Source: an uncultured Alistipes sp. (lineage in GTDB: Bacteria > Bacteroidota > Bacteroidia > Bacteroidales > Rikenellaceae). Taken from it: a stretch of DNA of 64,000 nucleotides. The stretch is from positions 124,001 to 188,000 of the forward strand of contig CAJUAV010000003.1 in NCBI GenBank assembly GCA_910584485.1, written 5' to 3'. Positions 27,366-35,210 of the stretch are shown one piece after another. A program made the translations under genes and the position numbers. Positions within the stretch are counted from its first letter, which is position 1, and every line of letters begins with the position of its first letter. A model generated the notes under the pieces. It did no database searches. It had not been told where the DNA came from and saw nothing but the letters and a program-made list of their open reading frames with translations.

Positions 27366-28151
27366 ATGGATACACTCCAAGCCGTCTTGCTCGGCATCGT
27401 GCAAGGCATCACCGAATTTCTGCCCGTATCGAGCAGCGGCCACCTCCAGCTCGCCAAGGAGCTGCTGGGCGTCGAGCTCGACAACAACATCACCTTCGAC
27501 GTGACGCTGCACGCGGCCACCGTTTTGAGCACGGTCGTCGTTCTGTGGCGCGAGCTGTGGCGTCTCTTCTGCGGCCTCTTCTCGCGCACGTGGAACGAAG
27601 AGCACGCCTTCGTCGCGAAGATCCTCCTCTCGATGATCCCTGCGGGGGTCGTCGGTCTCTGCTTCGCCGACCGCATCGAGGCGCTCTGCTCTTCGCTCGC
27701 CTTCGTGGGGTGCATGCTCCTTGCGACGGCCGCCCTGCTCGCCTTCGCCTACTACGCCCGTCCGCGCCCCAAAACCTCGATCTCCTACCGCGACGCCTTC
27801 GTGATCGGCCTCGCGCAGGCCGCCGCGACGCTGCCAGGCCTCTCGCGCTCGGGCTCGACGATCGCCACAGGACTGCTGCTCGGCAACGAGAAGGGGGCCG
27901 TGGCCAACTTCTCCTTCCTCATGGTGATTCCTGTCATCCTGGGCAAGATGCTGCTCGACATCGCCTCGGGCGAGATGGCGGCGCTCGATGTTCCCGCGGC
28001 GGCGCTCGCGGGGGGCTTCTTCGCCGCCTTCGTCACGGGCACGCTCGCCTGCCGCTTCATGATCGGCATCGTCAAGCGCGGACGCCTCATCTGGTTCGCC
28101 CTCTACTGCCTTGCGGCGGGGCTCGTCGCCCTGGCGGGTGCGTTTTCCTAA
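27366..28151 (+). CDS. uppP: Undecaprenyl-diphosphatase (BacA type)
   Basis: A 261-residue polytopic membrane phosphatase that recycles undecaprenyl pyrophosphate for wall synthesis; the family confers bacitracin tolerance. Signatures are GITEFLPVSSSGHLQLA near residue 20 and the second motif LPGLSRSGSTIA. About seven hydrophobic segments are visible. It follows the ROK gene by 49 bp and precedes truB by 12 bp. uppP-truB-queA is a familiar Bacteroidales order. Confidence 0.95.
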   Translation: MDTLQAVLLGIVQGITEFLPVSSSGHLQLAKELLGVELDNNITFDVTLHAATVLSTVVVLWRELWRLFCGLFSRTWNEEHAFVAKILLSMIPAGVVGLCFADRIEALCSSLAFVGCMLLATAALLAFAYYARPRPKTSISYRDAFVIGLAQAAATLPGLSRSGSTIATGLLLGNEKGAVANFSFLMVIPVILGKMLLDIASGEMAALDVPAAALAGGFFAAFVTGTLACRFMIGIVKRGRLIWFALYCLAAGLVALAGAFS

Positions 28152-28163
28152 CCCGCTGTTCGC

Positions 28164-28883
28164 ATGAAGCATACCGAAGAACTGCGCGGCCTCGATTTCG
28201 AGGCGGGCTACATCGCCGTCATCGACAAGCCGCTGCACTGGACCTCGACCGACGTCGTGCGCAAGATCAAATTCGCGCTGCACCGCCTCGGCTACCGCAA
28301 GATCAAGGTGGGCCATGCGGGGACGCTCGATCCGCTGGCGACGGGGGTGCTCCTCGTCTGCATCGGCCGCGCGACGAAGATGGTCGACGCGTTGCAGGCC
28401 GAGGAGAAGGAGTACGTGGCCGAAATCCGGTTAGGGGCCACCACGCCGAGTTTCGACCTCGAACACCCGATCGACCGCACCTACCCCTTCGAACACGTGA
28501 CGCGCGAGGCGCTCGACGAGGCGCTTGCCGCCCTCACGGGTGAGCGGCTGCAGGAGCCGCCCCTCTACTCGGCCAAGAAGATCGAGGGGACGCGCGCCTA
28601 CGAAATCGCCCGCGCGGGCGAAAGCGTCGAGCTGCGCAAGGCGCTCATCCGCATCTACGAGATGCAGGTCGAACGTTTCGAACTGCCCGACCTGCGGCTG
28701 CGCGTACGGTGCAGCCGCGGCACCTACATCCGTTCGCTGGCGCGCGAAATCGGCGAGGCGGTCGGCAGCGGCGCCCACCTGACGGGGCTGCGCCGCACGC
28801 GCAGCGGCGGCTTTACGGCCGAAAACGGCTGGGATCTCGACTTTTTTCTGGAAAAGTTGCAGGAACTTGAAACAAACGGCTGA
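28164..28883 (+). CDS. truB: tRNA pseudouridine(55) synthase
   Basis: A 239-residue enzyme making pseudouridine 55 in the T-arm of tRNAs. The catalytic aspartate is in HAGTLDPLATGVL. YIAVIDKPLHWTSTDVV and CSRGTYIRSLAREIG match family motifs. The C-terminal PUA extension of E. coli TruB is short or absent, as in the compact form. It sits in the uppP-truB-queA group with short gaps. Confidence 0.95.
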   Translation: MKHTEELRGLDFEAGYIAVIDKPLHWTSTDVVRKIKFALHRLGYRKIKVGHAGTLDPLATGVLLVCIGRATKMVDALQAEEKEYVAEIRLGATTPSFDLEHPIDRTYPFEHVTREALDEALAALTGERLQEPPLYSAKKIEGTRAYEIARAGESVELRKALIRIYEMQVERFELPDLRLRVRCSRGTYIRSLAREIGEAVGSGAHLTGLRRTRSGGFTAENGWDLDFFLEKLQELETNG

Positions 28884-28932
28884 TTTTTGCGTATTGTTTC
28901 AGATCACCATTCGTTAAAAAACGGCAACTCCC

Positions 28933-29979
28933 ATGAAACTATCCCAATACGGCTACGATTTCACGCCCGAGCTGGCGCAGCATCCGACCGTCAACCGCGA
29001 CGATTCGCGCCTGCTGGTGCTGCATCGCGCGACGGGCGAGATCGAGCACCGCATCTTCAAGGATATCCTCGACTATTTCGACGAACGCGACCTCTTCGTC
29101 TTCAACGACACGAAGGTCTTCCCCGCGCGTCTGTACGGCAACAAGGAGAAGACGGGGGCCGAAATCGAAATCTTTCTGCTGCGCGAGCTGAATCGCGAGC
29201 TGCGGCTGTGGGACGTGCTGGTGGACCCCGCGCGCAAGATCCGCATCGGCAACAAACTCTATTTCGGCGACGACGACCTGCTGGTGGCCGAGGTGATCGA
29301 CAACACCACCTCGCGCGGCCGCACGCTGCGTTTCCTCTTCGACGGTCCCTACGACGAGTTCAAGAAGGCCCTCTTCGCGCTGGGCGAGACGCCCCTGCCG
29401 CGGTGGGTCCGCGAGCAGGTCGAGCCCGAGGACGCCGAGCGCTACCAGACGATCTTCGCCGACAAGGAGGGGGCCGTGGCGGCGCCGACGGCGGGCATGC
29501 ACTTCTCGAAGCACCTCATGAAGCGCATGGAGATCAAGGGGGTGGAGCGCGCCTTCCTGACGCTGCACGTCGGCCTGGGCAATTTCCGCACGGTCGACGT
29601 CGAGGACCTCTCGAAACACAAGATGGATTCGGAACAGTATTTCGTCACGGAGGAGGCGGCCGAGGCGGTCAACCGCACCAAGCAAGCGGGCCGCAAGGTG
29701 GTTTCGATCGGCACGACGGTGATGCGCACGCTCGAATCGGTCGTCTCGACCGGCGGGACGATCAAGGCCGAGAGCGGCTGGACGAACAAGTTCATCTTCT
29801 CGCCCTACGAGTTTACGGTGGCCGACGCCATGGTCTCGAATTTCCACCTGCCCTACTCGACGCAGCTGATGATGGTGGCCGCCTTCGGCGGATACGACGC
29901 CGTGATGAAGGCCTACCGCACGGCCCACGAGGAGGGGTATCGCTTCGGCACCTACGGCGACGCGATGCTCATTCTGTAG
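28933..29979 (+). CDS. queA: tRNA preQ1(34) S-adenosylmethionine ribosyltransferase-isomerase
   Basis: A 348-residue enzyme transferring the ribosyl group of SAM to 7-aminomethyl-7-deazaguanine in tRNA, the penultimate step to queuosine. It has DLFVFNDTKVFPARLYG, the central TAGMHFSKHLM, the VGLGNFRTV segment and the C-terminal FHLPYSTQLMMVAAFGGYD. ATG 28933 begins MKLSQYGYDFTPELA, the normal family start. It is the last gene of the group and is followed by a strong terminator. Confidence 0.96.
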   Translation: MKLSQYGYDFTPELAQHPTVNRDDSRLLVLHRATGEIEHRIFKDILDYFDERDLFVFNDTKVFPARLYGNKEKTGAEIEIFLLRELNRELRLWDVLVDPARKIRIGNKLYFGDDDLLVAEVIDNTTSRGRTLRFLFDGPYDEFKKALFALGETPLPRWVREQVEPEDAERYQTIFADKEGAVAAPTAGMHFSKHLMKRMEIKGVERAFLTLHVGLGNFRTVDVEDLSKHKMDSEQYFVTEEAAEAVNRTKQAGRKVVSIGTTVMRTLESVVSTGGTIKAESGWTNKFIFSPYEFTVADAMVSNFHLPYSTQLMMVAAFGGYDAVMKAYRTAHEEGYRFGTYGDAMLIL

Positions 29980-30000
29980 CGGGAATCGGAGAACGGTTCG

Positions 30001-30043
30001 CAGCCCACGAACGTGTTTCGTTCGTGGGCTGTTTTTGTTTTTT
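30001..30043 (+). terminator. Rho-independent terminator of queA
   Basis: CAGCCCACGAACG (30001-30013) pairs perfectly with 30019-30031 around a TGTTT loop, followed by TTTTTGTTTTTTT. This is the strongest terminator in the window. Confidence 0.93.
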
Positions 30044-30600
30044 GGGGATTGAGGGGAGCCGCCTCGCGCGACAGCGCGTGCCGTTCGCTGCCGCCCCCTG
30101 CGGCAGAACGGCAGGTTCGCAGCAGGCTGCTCGCTGCCCGCCTGCCGCCGTCGGCGAACGTTGCCAGGGCGCGCTTCAGCGCAGCAGGCCGCAATCCGCT
30201 GCCGAACGGTTTCGATCCCGCAAGGGATCGGCGGGCCGAAGCCTCCGCGCGCGGAGGCCCGCATTTCGCGTCCGCATCATGCGCGCGCTCCGCAGGCTTC
30301 GACCCGCGTGAAAATGCGCGCGGTAGCGCGGCAGCCCGCAGCCGCCCCCTGGCGGAGGGCTGCAACTCGCCGAACGGCTCGCGGCAGGCCCCTCCGCTCG
30401 GCTGCGGGCCGGTTGCGACACTTTCGATCCCAAAGGGATCGGCGGGCCGCAGCTTTCGGCGGCGAAGGCCCGCATCGTAAACGTCGCGTCCCTTCGCAAG
30501 CTGCGCCCCGAAAGGGGCAACCTCGCCCGAAGGCTCGCTGCCCCTCCGCCCTCTTTCAGGCTCCGCCCGCCCCTCTTTTTTCCGTTGCAACGCTTCGTTT
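30044..30600 (+). repeat. Chain of D-, A-, C- and B-type modules
   Basis: A non-coding gap holding four modules head to tail in plus orientation: D (30065-30164, GCGC-GACA-GCGC hairpin), a short stub (30185-30213), A (30214-30305, hairpin GATCCC-GCAA-GGGATC), C (30314-30412, GCGC-GGTA-GCGC) and B (30426-30512, GATCCC-AAA-GGGATC). The rest, up to the promoter box at 30617, is GC-rich and shows a CCCC-GAAA-GGGG hairpin at about 30507-30518. Confidence 0.78.
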
Positions 30601-30616
30601 TCTGACGCAGGTTGTT

Positions 30617-30624
30617 TATCTTTG
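30617..30624 (+). promoter_or_regulatory. -7 promoter box for the glycosyltransferase operon
   Basis: TATCTTTG (TAnnTTTG) lies 17 bp before the ATG at 30641, giving a very short leader. The -33 element is not clear. Confidence 0.65.
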
Positions 30625-30640
30625 CACATATTTCCGTCTT

Positions 30641-31798
30641 ATGCTCCTTATCGAACGATTTCTTGCGGCTTACGGCATCGAGGGGGCCGTGCTGACGGCG
30701 GCGGGCCTGCTGCTCTTCGTCGTGCAGGTCGCCCGCTACGTCCGTCTCGGACGCCTGGCCGCCTATACGAACAACCGCCGTCACGCGGTCCGCGAGGCCG
30801 AACCTCCCGTGTCGGTCATCGTGCCGCTCTTTTCGGAGGATTACGCCTTTCTCGAAGAGCGCCTGCCGCTGCTGCTCCAACAGGAGTACCGCCAATTCGA
30901 GGTGGTGCTCGTCTACGTGGGCCAGAGCAGCGAGTTCTACGAAGATCTGCTCGGGCTGCGCCAGTGCTACGCCCACCTCTATTTCTCGCGGATCCACTTC
31001 GACCCGCGCCGCCCGATTTCGCGCAAGATGGCGCTCAACATCGGCATCAAGGCGGCTCACAACGAATGCCTGCTCTTCACCTCCTCCGATGCGGCGCCCC
31101 GTTCGCCCCGCTGGCTCGCTCTGATGGCCAAGGGGTTCGTGCGCGGCGACGTCGTGATCGGCTACTGCGGGCTGGAGGGCGGCCGCGGCCTCGTGAACCG
31201 GCTGATGCGCACGGGCCGCATGATGCGGAGCGCCGACTGGATTTCGCGCGCCGTGCTCGGCCGTCCGCACCGCGGCATCCTCCACAATTTCGGCTTCACG
31301 AAGAGTCTCTATTTCGACAAACGGGTCAACGGCTTCAACCGGCTCAACATGAACATCGGCGAAGACGACCTCTTCCTGCAGGAGGTCGCCTCGCGCGAAA
31401 ACGTCAGCACGATCCTCTCGCCCAAGGCGACCGTCGAGCAGCACGCCTGGGGCGGCCTCGGCTGGTGGCTGCGCGAGGAGAGCTACTACGGAGCCGCCGC
31501 CCGCTTCTACCCCCGTCGGGTGCGCTGGAGCAACCGCCTCGAACCGCTGGTGCGCGTCGCCTTCTTCGCCGTCGTGGCGTGGGCCTGCGTGCGGATGCCG
31601 CTCCCCTTCGCCCTTGCGGCCGCGGGGCTGCTGCTGCTGCGCTACCTGATCGTGCTGTTCGAGGTGCGCCGCATCGCCCGCCGGCTCGGCGAACGCCGTA
31701 TGCTGCGCCTCTATTTCCTCTACGACCTGGCGAGCCCGCTCTGGGGGCTGGTGCTGGGTCTGCGCATGCTGCGCAAAGATCCCCGCGTATGGAGATAG
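30641..31798 (+). CDS. Membrane-bound family 2 glycosyltransferase
   Basis: A 385-residue protein with an N-terminal transmembrane helix (about 10-32), a GT-A catalytic domain and two C-terminal hydrophobic helices (about 305-345). GT2 features are PVSVIVPLFSEDY, a DxD-like TSSDAAPRS, GEDDLFLQE and a Q-x-x-x-W-like QHAWGGLGWW. The acceptor is unknown; this architecture is common in envelope polysaccharide or lipid glycosylation. It overlaps the sigma-factor gene by ten bases, so the two are co-translated. ATG 30641 follows directly after the -7 box. Confidence 0.87.
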   Translation: MLLIERFLAAYGIEGAVLTAAGLLLFVVQVARYVRLGRLAAYTNNRRHAVREAEPPVSVIVPLFSEDYAFLEERLPLLLQQEYRQFEVVLVYVGQSSEFYEDLLGLRQCYAHLYFSRIHFDPRRPISRKMALNIGIKAAHNECLLFTSSDAAPRSPRWLALMAKGFVRGDVVIGYCGLEGGRGLVNRLMRTGRMMRSADWISRAVLGRPHRGILHNFGFTKSLYFDKRVNGFNRLNMNIGEDDLFLQEVASRENVSTILSPKATVEQHAWGGLGWWLREESYYGAAARFYPRRVRWSNRLEPLVRVAFFAVVAWACVRMPLPFALAAAGLLLLRYLIVLFEVRRIARRLGERRMLRLYFLYDLASPLWGLVLGLRMLRKDPRVWR

Positions 31799-32352
31799 CC
31801 GACTACATCGTCGCCGAAGACCGCCGCCTGGCCGCTCTGGCGCTCGAAGGGGACGATACGGCTTTCGCACACCTCTTCAACCGCTACCGCGACGCGATCC
31901 GCCAGCTGCTCGTGCAGCGGACGGGGTCGGCGGACGATGCCGACGACCTGTTGCAGGAGACCTTCATCAAGGTCTACCTCCACCTCGACCGCTACAACGC
32001 CGCCTACTCGTTCGGGCAATGGGTCTACACGATCGCCCGCAACACCTTCATCGACTATGTGCGGCGCCGCTCGGAGGAGCTGCCGATCGACGAGCGCTTC
32101 TCGGCTCCTGCCTCGTCGGCGCCGAACCCCGAGGAGAGCGTGATCCACAGCCAGCAGCATGCCCAGATCGAACGCTACCTCTCGATGCTGCCGCCCCACT
32201 ACGGGCGGTTGATCGCGCTGCGGCTGTTCGACGAGTACTCCTACGAGGAGATCGCCGAGCAGCTGTCGCTCCCCCTGGGCACGGTCAAGACGCGCATCCA
32301 CCGCGCCCGCGAACAACTCTGCCGCCTCATTCGGGGCGGCGAAACCGAATAA
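31789..32352 (+). CDS. ECF-type RNA polymerase sigma factor
   Basis: A 187-residue sigma-70 family protein with region 2 (FNRYRDAIRQLL, DADDLLQETFIKVY, SFGQWVYTIARNTFIDYVRRR) and region 4 (MLPPHYGRLIALRLFDEYSYEEIAEQL, then LPLGTVKTRIHRAREQL). It lacks regions 1 and 3, so it is of the extracytoplasmic-function type. No anti-sigma gene is adjacent. It overlaps the glycosyltransferase and is followed eight bases later by rsmG. Such a sigma gene in this operon may be a housekeeping stress regulator rather than part of a SusC/D system. Confidence 0.92.
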   Translation: MEIADYIVAEDRRLAALALEGDDTAFAHLFNRYRDAIRQLLVQRTGSADDADDLLQETFIKVYLHLDRYNAAYSFGQWVYTIARNTFIDYVRRRSEELPIDERFSAPASSAPNPEESVIHSQQHAQIERYLSMLPPHYGRLIALRLFDEYSYEEIAEQLSLPLGTVKTRIHRAREQLCRLIRGGETE

Positions 32353-32359
32353 TCCCGCG

Positions 32360-32980
32360 ATGCAAACGATCCTGAATTATTTCCCCGACCTCGACGAGGT
32401 GCAGCGCAGCCGCTTCGCCGCGCTCTACGACCTCTACGCCGACTGGAACGCGAAGATCAACGTCGTCTCGCGCAAGGATTTCGACCAGCTCTACCTGCGT
32501 CACGTCCTCCACTCGCTCGCCATCGCGCGCGTCTGCCGCTTCGACGCGGGGGCGGAGATCCTCGACGTGGGGTGCGGCGGGGGGTTCCCGTCGGTGCCGC
32601 TGGCGATCCTCTTTCCCGAAGCGCATTTCGTCGCCGCCGACTCGATCCGCAAGAAGATCACGGTGGTCGAAGGGGTGGCCCGTTCGCTGGGGCTCGAGAA
32701 CCTCGAACCGCACTGCGGACGCGTCGAGCAGCTCGACCGCCGTTTCGACTACGTCGTCTCGCGCGCCGTGACGGCCATGCCCGAGTTCGTCGGCTGGGTC
32801 TGGGAGAAGATCCGCAGCGGCTGTCGCGGCACGCTGCCCAACGGCATCCTCTACCTCAAGGGGGGCGATCTGGCCGAGGAGCTGGCTCTGACGGGCAGGC
32901 GGTGGCGGCTCTACGACATCGCGGAGTTCTTCGACGAACCCTTCTTCGAGACGAAAAAGGTGGTCTACACGCAGCGGTGA
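32360..32980 (+). CDS. rsmG: 16S rRNA (guanine527-N7)-methyltransferase RsmG (GidB)
   Basis: A 206-residue SAM-dependent methyltransferase. FAALYDLYADWNAKINVVSRKD is the typical N-terminal segment. The SAM loop ILDVGCGGGFPSVPLAILFP, then VEGVARSLGLENL and YVVSRAVTAMPEF match the family. It is separated from mnmG (gidA) by 26 kb here, not clustered with it. It is the last gene of the glycosyltransferase-sigma-rsmG group by spacing. Confidence 0.95.
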   Translation: MQTILNYFPDLDEVQRSRFAALYDLYADWNAKINVVSRKDFDQLYLRHVLHSLAIARVCRFDAGAEILDVGCGGGFPSVPLAILFPEAHFVAADSIRKKITVVEGVARSLGLENLEPHCGRVEQLDRRFDYVVSRAVTAMPEFVGWVWEKIRSGCRGTLPNGILYLKGGDLAEELALTGRRWRLYDIAEFFDEPFFETKKVVYTQR

Positions 32981-33087
32981 GGGCGGCGGGCGGAGCTCTT
33001 CGGCGGGATTTCAGCCGAGGCTGCGGTGTGGAATCGGGCGCGAGCTGCGGTACGGAGTGCGGCCCCGTTTTTGTACGATCGATCGAT

Positions 33088-33516
33088 ATGAAACATTGGA
33101 TTTTGACCGTCGCCCTGCTGCTGTGCGGCATGGCGGCAAGCGAGGCGCAGGTGCGCTTCGAGACGTGTTCGACGGACGAGCTGCGCGAGCTGGCCGTTCG
33201 CAGCGGCAAACGGGTCTTCATCGACTTGTACGCCTCGTGGTGCGGTCCCTGCCGCCAGATGGAACGCGACGTCTTCTCGCAACGCGCCGTGGGCGAATTC
33301 TTCGACCGCCGGTTCGTGGCGGCCAAATACAGCGTCGACCGTTCGACGGGGCGGCAGCTGATGCAGCGCTACGGCAACGGCGCCATTCCGCTCTATTTAA
33401 TATTCGATACCGAAGGGAATCTGCTGGGGCGCATCGAGGGCGCCGCGCCTGCCGAAAAGTTCCTGGCCGAGCTGCAGCGGATCCTCGACAAACACCCTGC
33501 GGAGAAAGGGAAATAG
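33088..33516 (+). CDS. Secreted thioredoxin-fold protein
   Basis: A 142-residue exported protein (signal peptide MKHWILTVALLLCGMAASEA) with the thioredoxin_7 type fold. The redox motif WCGPC is in LYASWCGPCRQME, and the cis-proline is in AIPLYLIF. It probably reduces or relays disulfides in the periplasm. The 107-bp gap before it is GC-rich and may contain a decayed repeat module. No membrane partner (DsbD-like) is adjacent. Confidence 0.88.
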   Translation: MKHWILTVALLLCGMAASEAQVRFETCSTDELRELAVRSGKRVFIDLYASWCGPCRQMERDVFSQRAVGEFFDRRFVAAKYSVDRSTGRQLMQRYGNGAIPLYLIFDTEGNLLGRIEGAAPAEKFLAELQRILDKHPAEKGK

Positions 33517-33976
33517 CGGGCAGTCGGCTGCGGGCCATCGGGCGTTGCGGTCCTGCGTGAAGTGCGGCCTCGTCAGAGGTCGGCAGCCCGCAGCCGCCCC
33601 CTGGCGGAGGGCTGCAACCTCGCCGAACGGCTCGCGGCAGGCCCCTCCGCTCGGCTGCGGGCCGATGACAGCGCATATCGATCCTGCGAGGGATCGGCGG
33701 GCCGAAGCCTCCGCACGCGGAGGCCCGCATCTGTCGACACGGGCGCTCCGCAGGCTTCGACCCGATCAATGATCGCCCGCCCGCATGTTCCGTCCCTTCG
33801 CAAGCTACCTCCCCGAAGACGAAACGCGCGGCAAGTTCTTGCCGCCCGAACGAAAAACAACCGCCCCTCCTCCGAACGAAATCCCGTCCGCCCGCGGCAA
33901 CCTCCGCCCGCAACGCACCGCGGCGGAGCCTCCGAAATCGGAAACTCCGCCGCGAAACAGGTCGACGAGCGCTTTT
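33517..33976. repeat. C-type and A-type modules between convergent genes
   Basis: No gene is seen in this 460-bp gap. A C-type module (33566-33663) opens with GGCCTC-GTCA-GAGGTC. An A-type module (33680-33764) opens with GATCCT-GCGA-GGGATC, where the changed T pairs as a wobble. A lone B-type distal arm lies near 33790-33820. Near the C1-peptidase end, GCGGCGGAG (33920-33928) pairs with 33945-33953 and encloses TCCGA/TCGGA, a possible terminator without a T run. Confidence 0.72.
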
Positions 33977-35176
33977 TCAGAGCCCCAGCTTCTTGGCGAT
34001 CGCCTTGGGCAGGGCTTTTTTGTTCAGCATCAGATCGGTCGTCTTGTAGGCCACGAAGGGCTTCGAGAAGTACCAGAAGCCGCCGTAGGGAGGTACTGTC
34101 GACCACGAATTCTGCACCTTGTAATACTCCGTGCCGTTCTGATCGACGGCCGTGCCGACGATCACCATGCCGTGGTCATCGGTGGTCTCGTAGTTGTCGA
34201 AGGCCTGCTGGCGCAGCTCCTGCGTGATCGTACGCTCCTTGCCGGGCTTGTCGAACGAGTAGAGCGCCGCCTCCTTCTCCTTGGCCGTGAGCTGTCCCCA
34301 GCGCTCGGCCTCGGTGCCGCTCATGCTCTTCGGATCGGTCTCGGGAATGACGCCGATCGCCTTCGTGCGGCTGAAGCCCTTCTCGCTCACGTCCGTGCCC
34401 CAGGCGATCGTGTAGCCGTTGGCGAGGGCGTGATCGACCACCTGCATCATTTCGTCGAGCGGCAGGTTATAGGAGGCGCCCCACATCCAGTTGTCGGGAA
34501 TTTCGAGTACGAACTGCGTGTAGAAGGGGTGGTGCGTGAAGGAGGTCAGGTCGATGTAGTCCTCCAAGTCGATCGGCAGCGATGCGGCGAACGACTGCGG
34601 CGTATACTGTTTGCCTTTCCATTCGAAGGTCTCGGGCAGCTCGCCGAAATACTGGTCCAGCAGGGCGTTGAAGCCGCGTTTCCACGCCGTCGAGAGGGGT
34701 GCGCGGCGCTCGCCGCTCTTCATCACGGCGTCGAGGTAGGCCTTCAGGACGGGCGTCAGCTCGTTGAAGTCGGGCAGCTCGGTGCCGTAGTTGAGGCCGC
34801 GGTAGACCTCGAAGGGAACGATGCCGTATTTCTTGATCCCCTCCGTCACGTCGTGGGCGGCGCCGCCCTCGGCGAAGTTGATCGTGCCGTGCATGCGGAT
34901 GTAACGCTCGGCCTTCTCGAGGAAGGTGTGGCGCACGATCCACATCTCGGAGAGGTGCACCGCCTCGCCGCCTGCGCGCAGGATCTCGCTCTCGAGGAAG
35001 GTCATCGTCGAGAAGCACCAGCAGGTGCCGCTGCGGTTCTGGTTCTTGACGGGGGTCGTTTCGATCGTCTTGCGGTCCGTGAAACGGTAGCCCTGCACCG
35101 CCGCGGTGTCGGGCTCCTGTGCCGTGGCAGCCGCGAGGCAGCCCAGGACGGCGAACAGAGTAAGGAGGTTCTTCAT
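33977..35176 (-). CDS. Secreted C1-family cysteine aminopeptidase (PepC/bleomycin-hydrolase-like)
   Basis: A 399-residue exported peptidase (MKNLLTLFAVLGCLAAATA signal). The papain-fold nucleophile is in NQNRSGTCWCFST, preceded by the oxyanion Gln. The catalytic His is in DDHGMVIVGTAVD and the Asn in KVQNSW. This matches the C1B group (PepC, Blh), here with a signal peptide, so it is likely a periplasmic aminopeptidase. It lies 34 bp downstream of topA on the same strand and may be co-transcribed. Confidence 0.9.
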   Translation of the reverse strand: MKNLLTLFAVLGCLAAATAQEPDTAAVQGYRFTDRKTIETTPVKNQNRSGTCWCFSTMTFLESEILRAGGEAVHLSEMWIVRHTFLEKAERYIRMHGTINFAEGGAAHDVTEGIKKYGIVPFEVYRGLNYGTELPDFNELTPVLKAYLDAVMKSGERRAPLSTAWKRGFNALLDQYFGELPETFEWKGKQYTPQSFAASLPIDLEDYIDLTSFTHHPFYTQFVLEIPDNWMWGASYNLPLDEMMQVVDHALANGYTIAWGTDVSEKGFSRTKAIGVIPETDPKSMSGTEAERWGQLTAKEKEAALYSFDKPGKERTITQELRQQAFDNYETTDDHGMVIVGTAVDQNGTEYYKVQNSWSTVPPYGGFWYFSKPFVAYKTTDLMLNKKALPKAIAKKLGL

Positions 35177-35210
35177 GCTGTATGAGGGTTAGGTTGGGTT
35201 TGGCGTCGGG

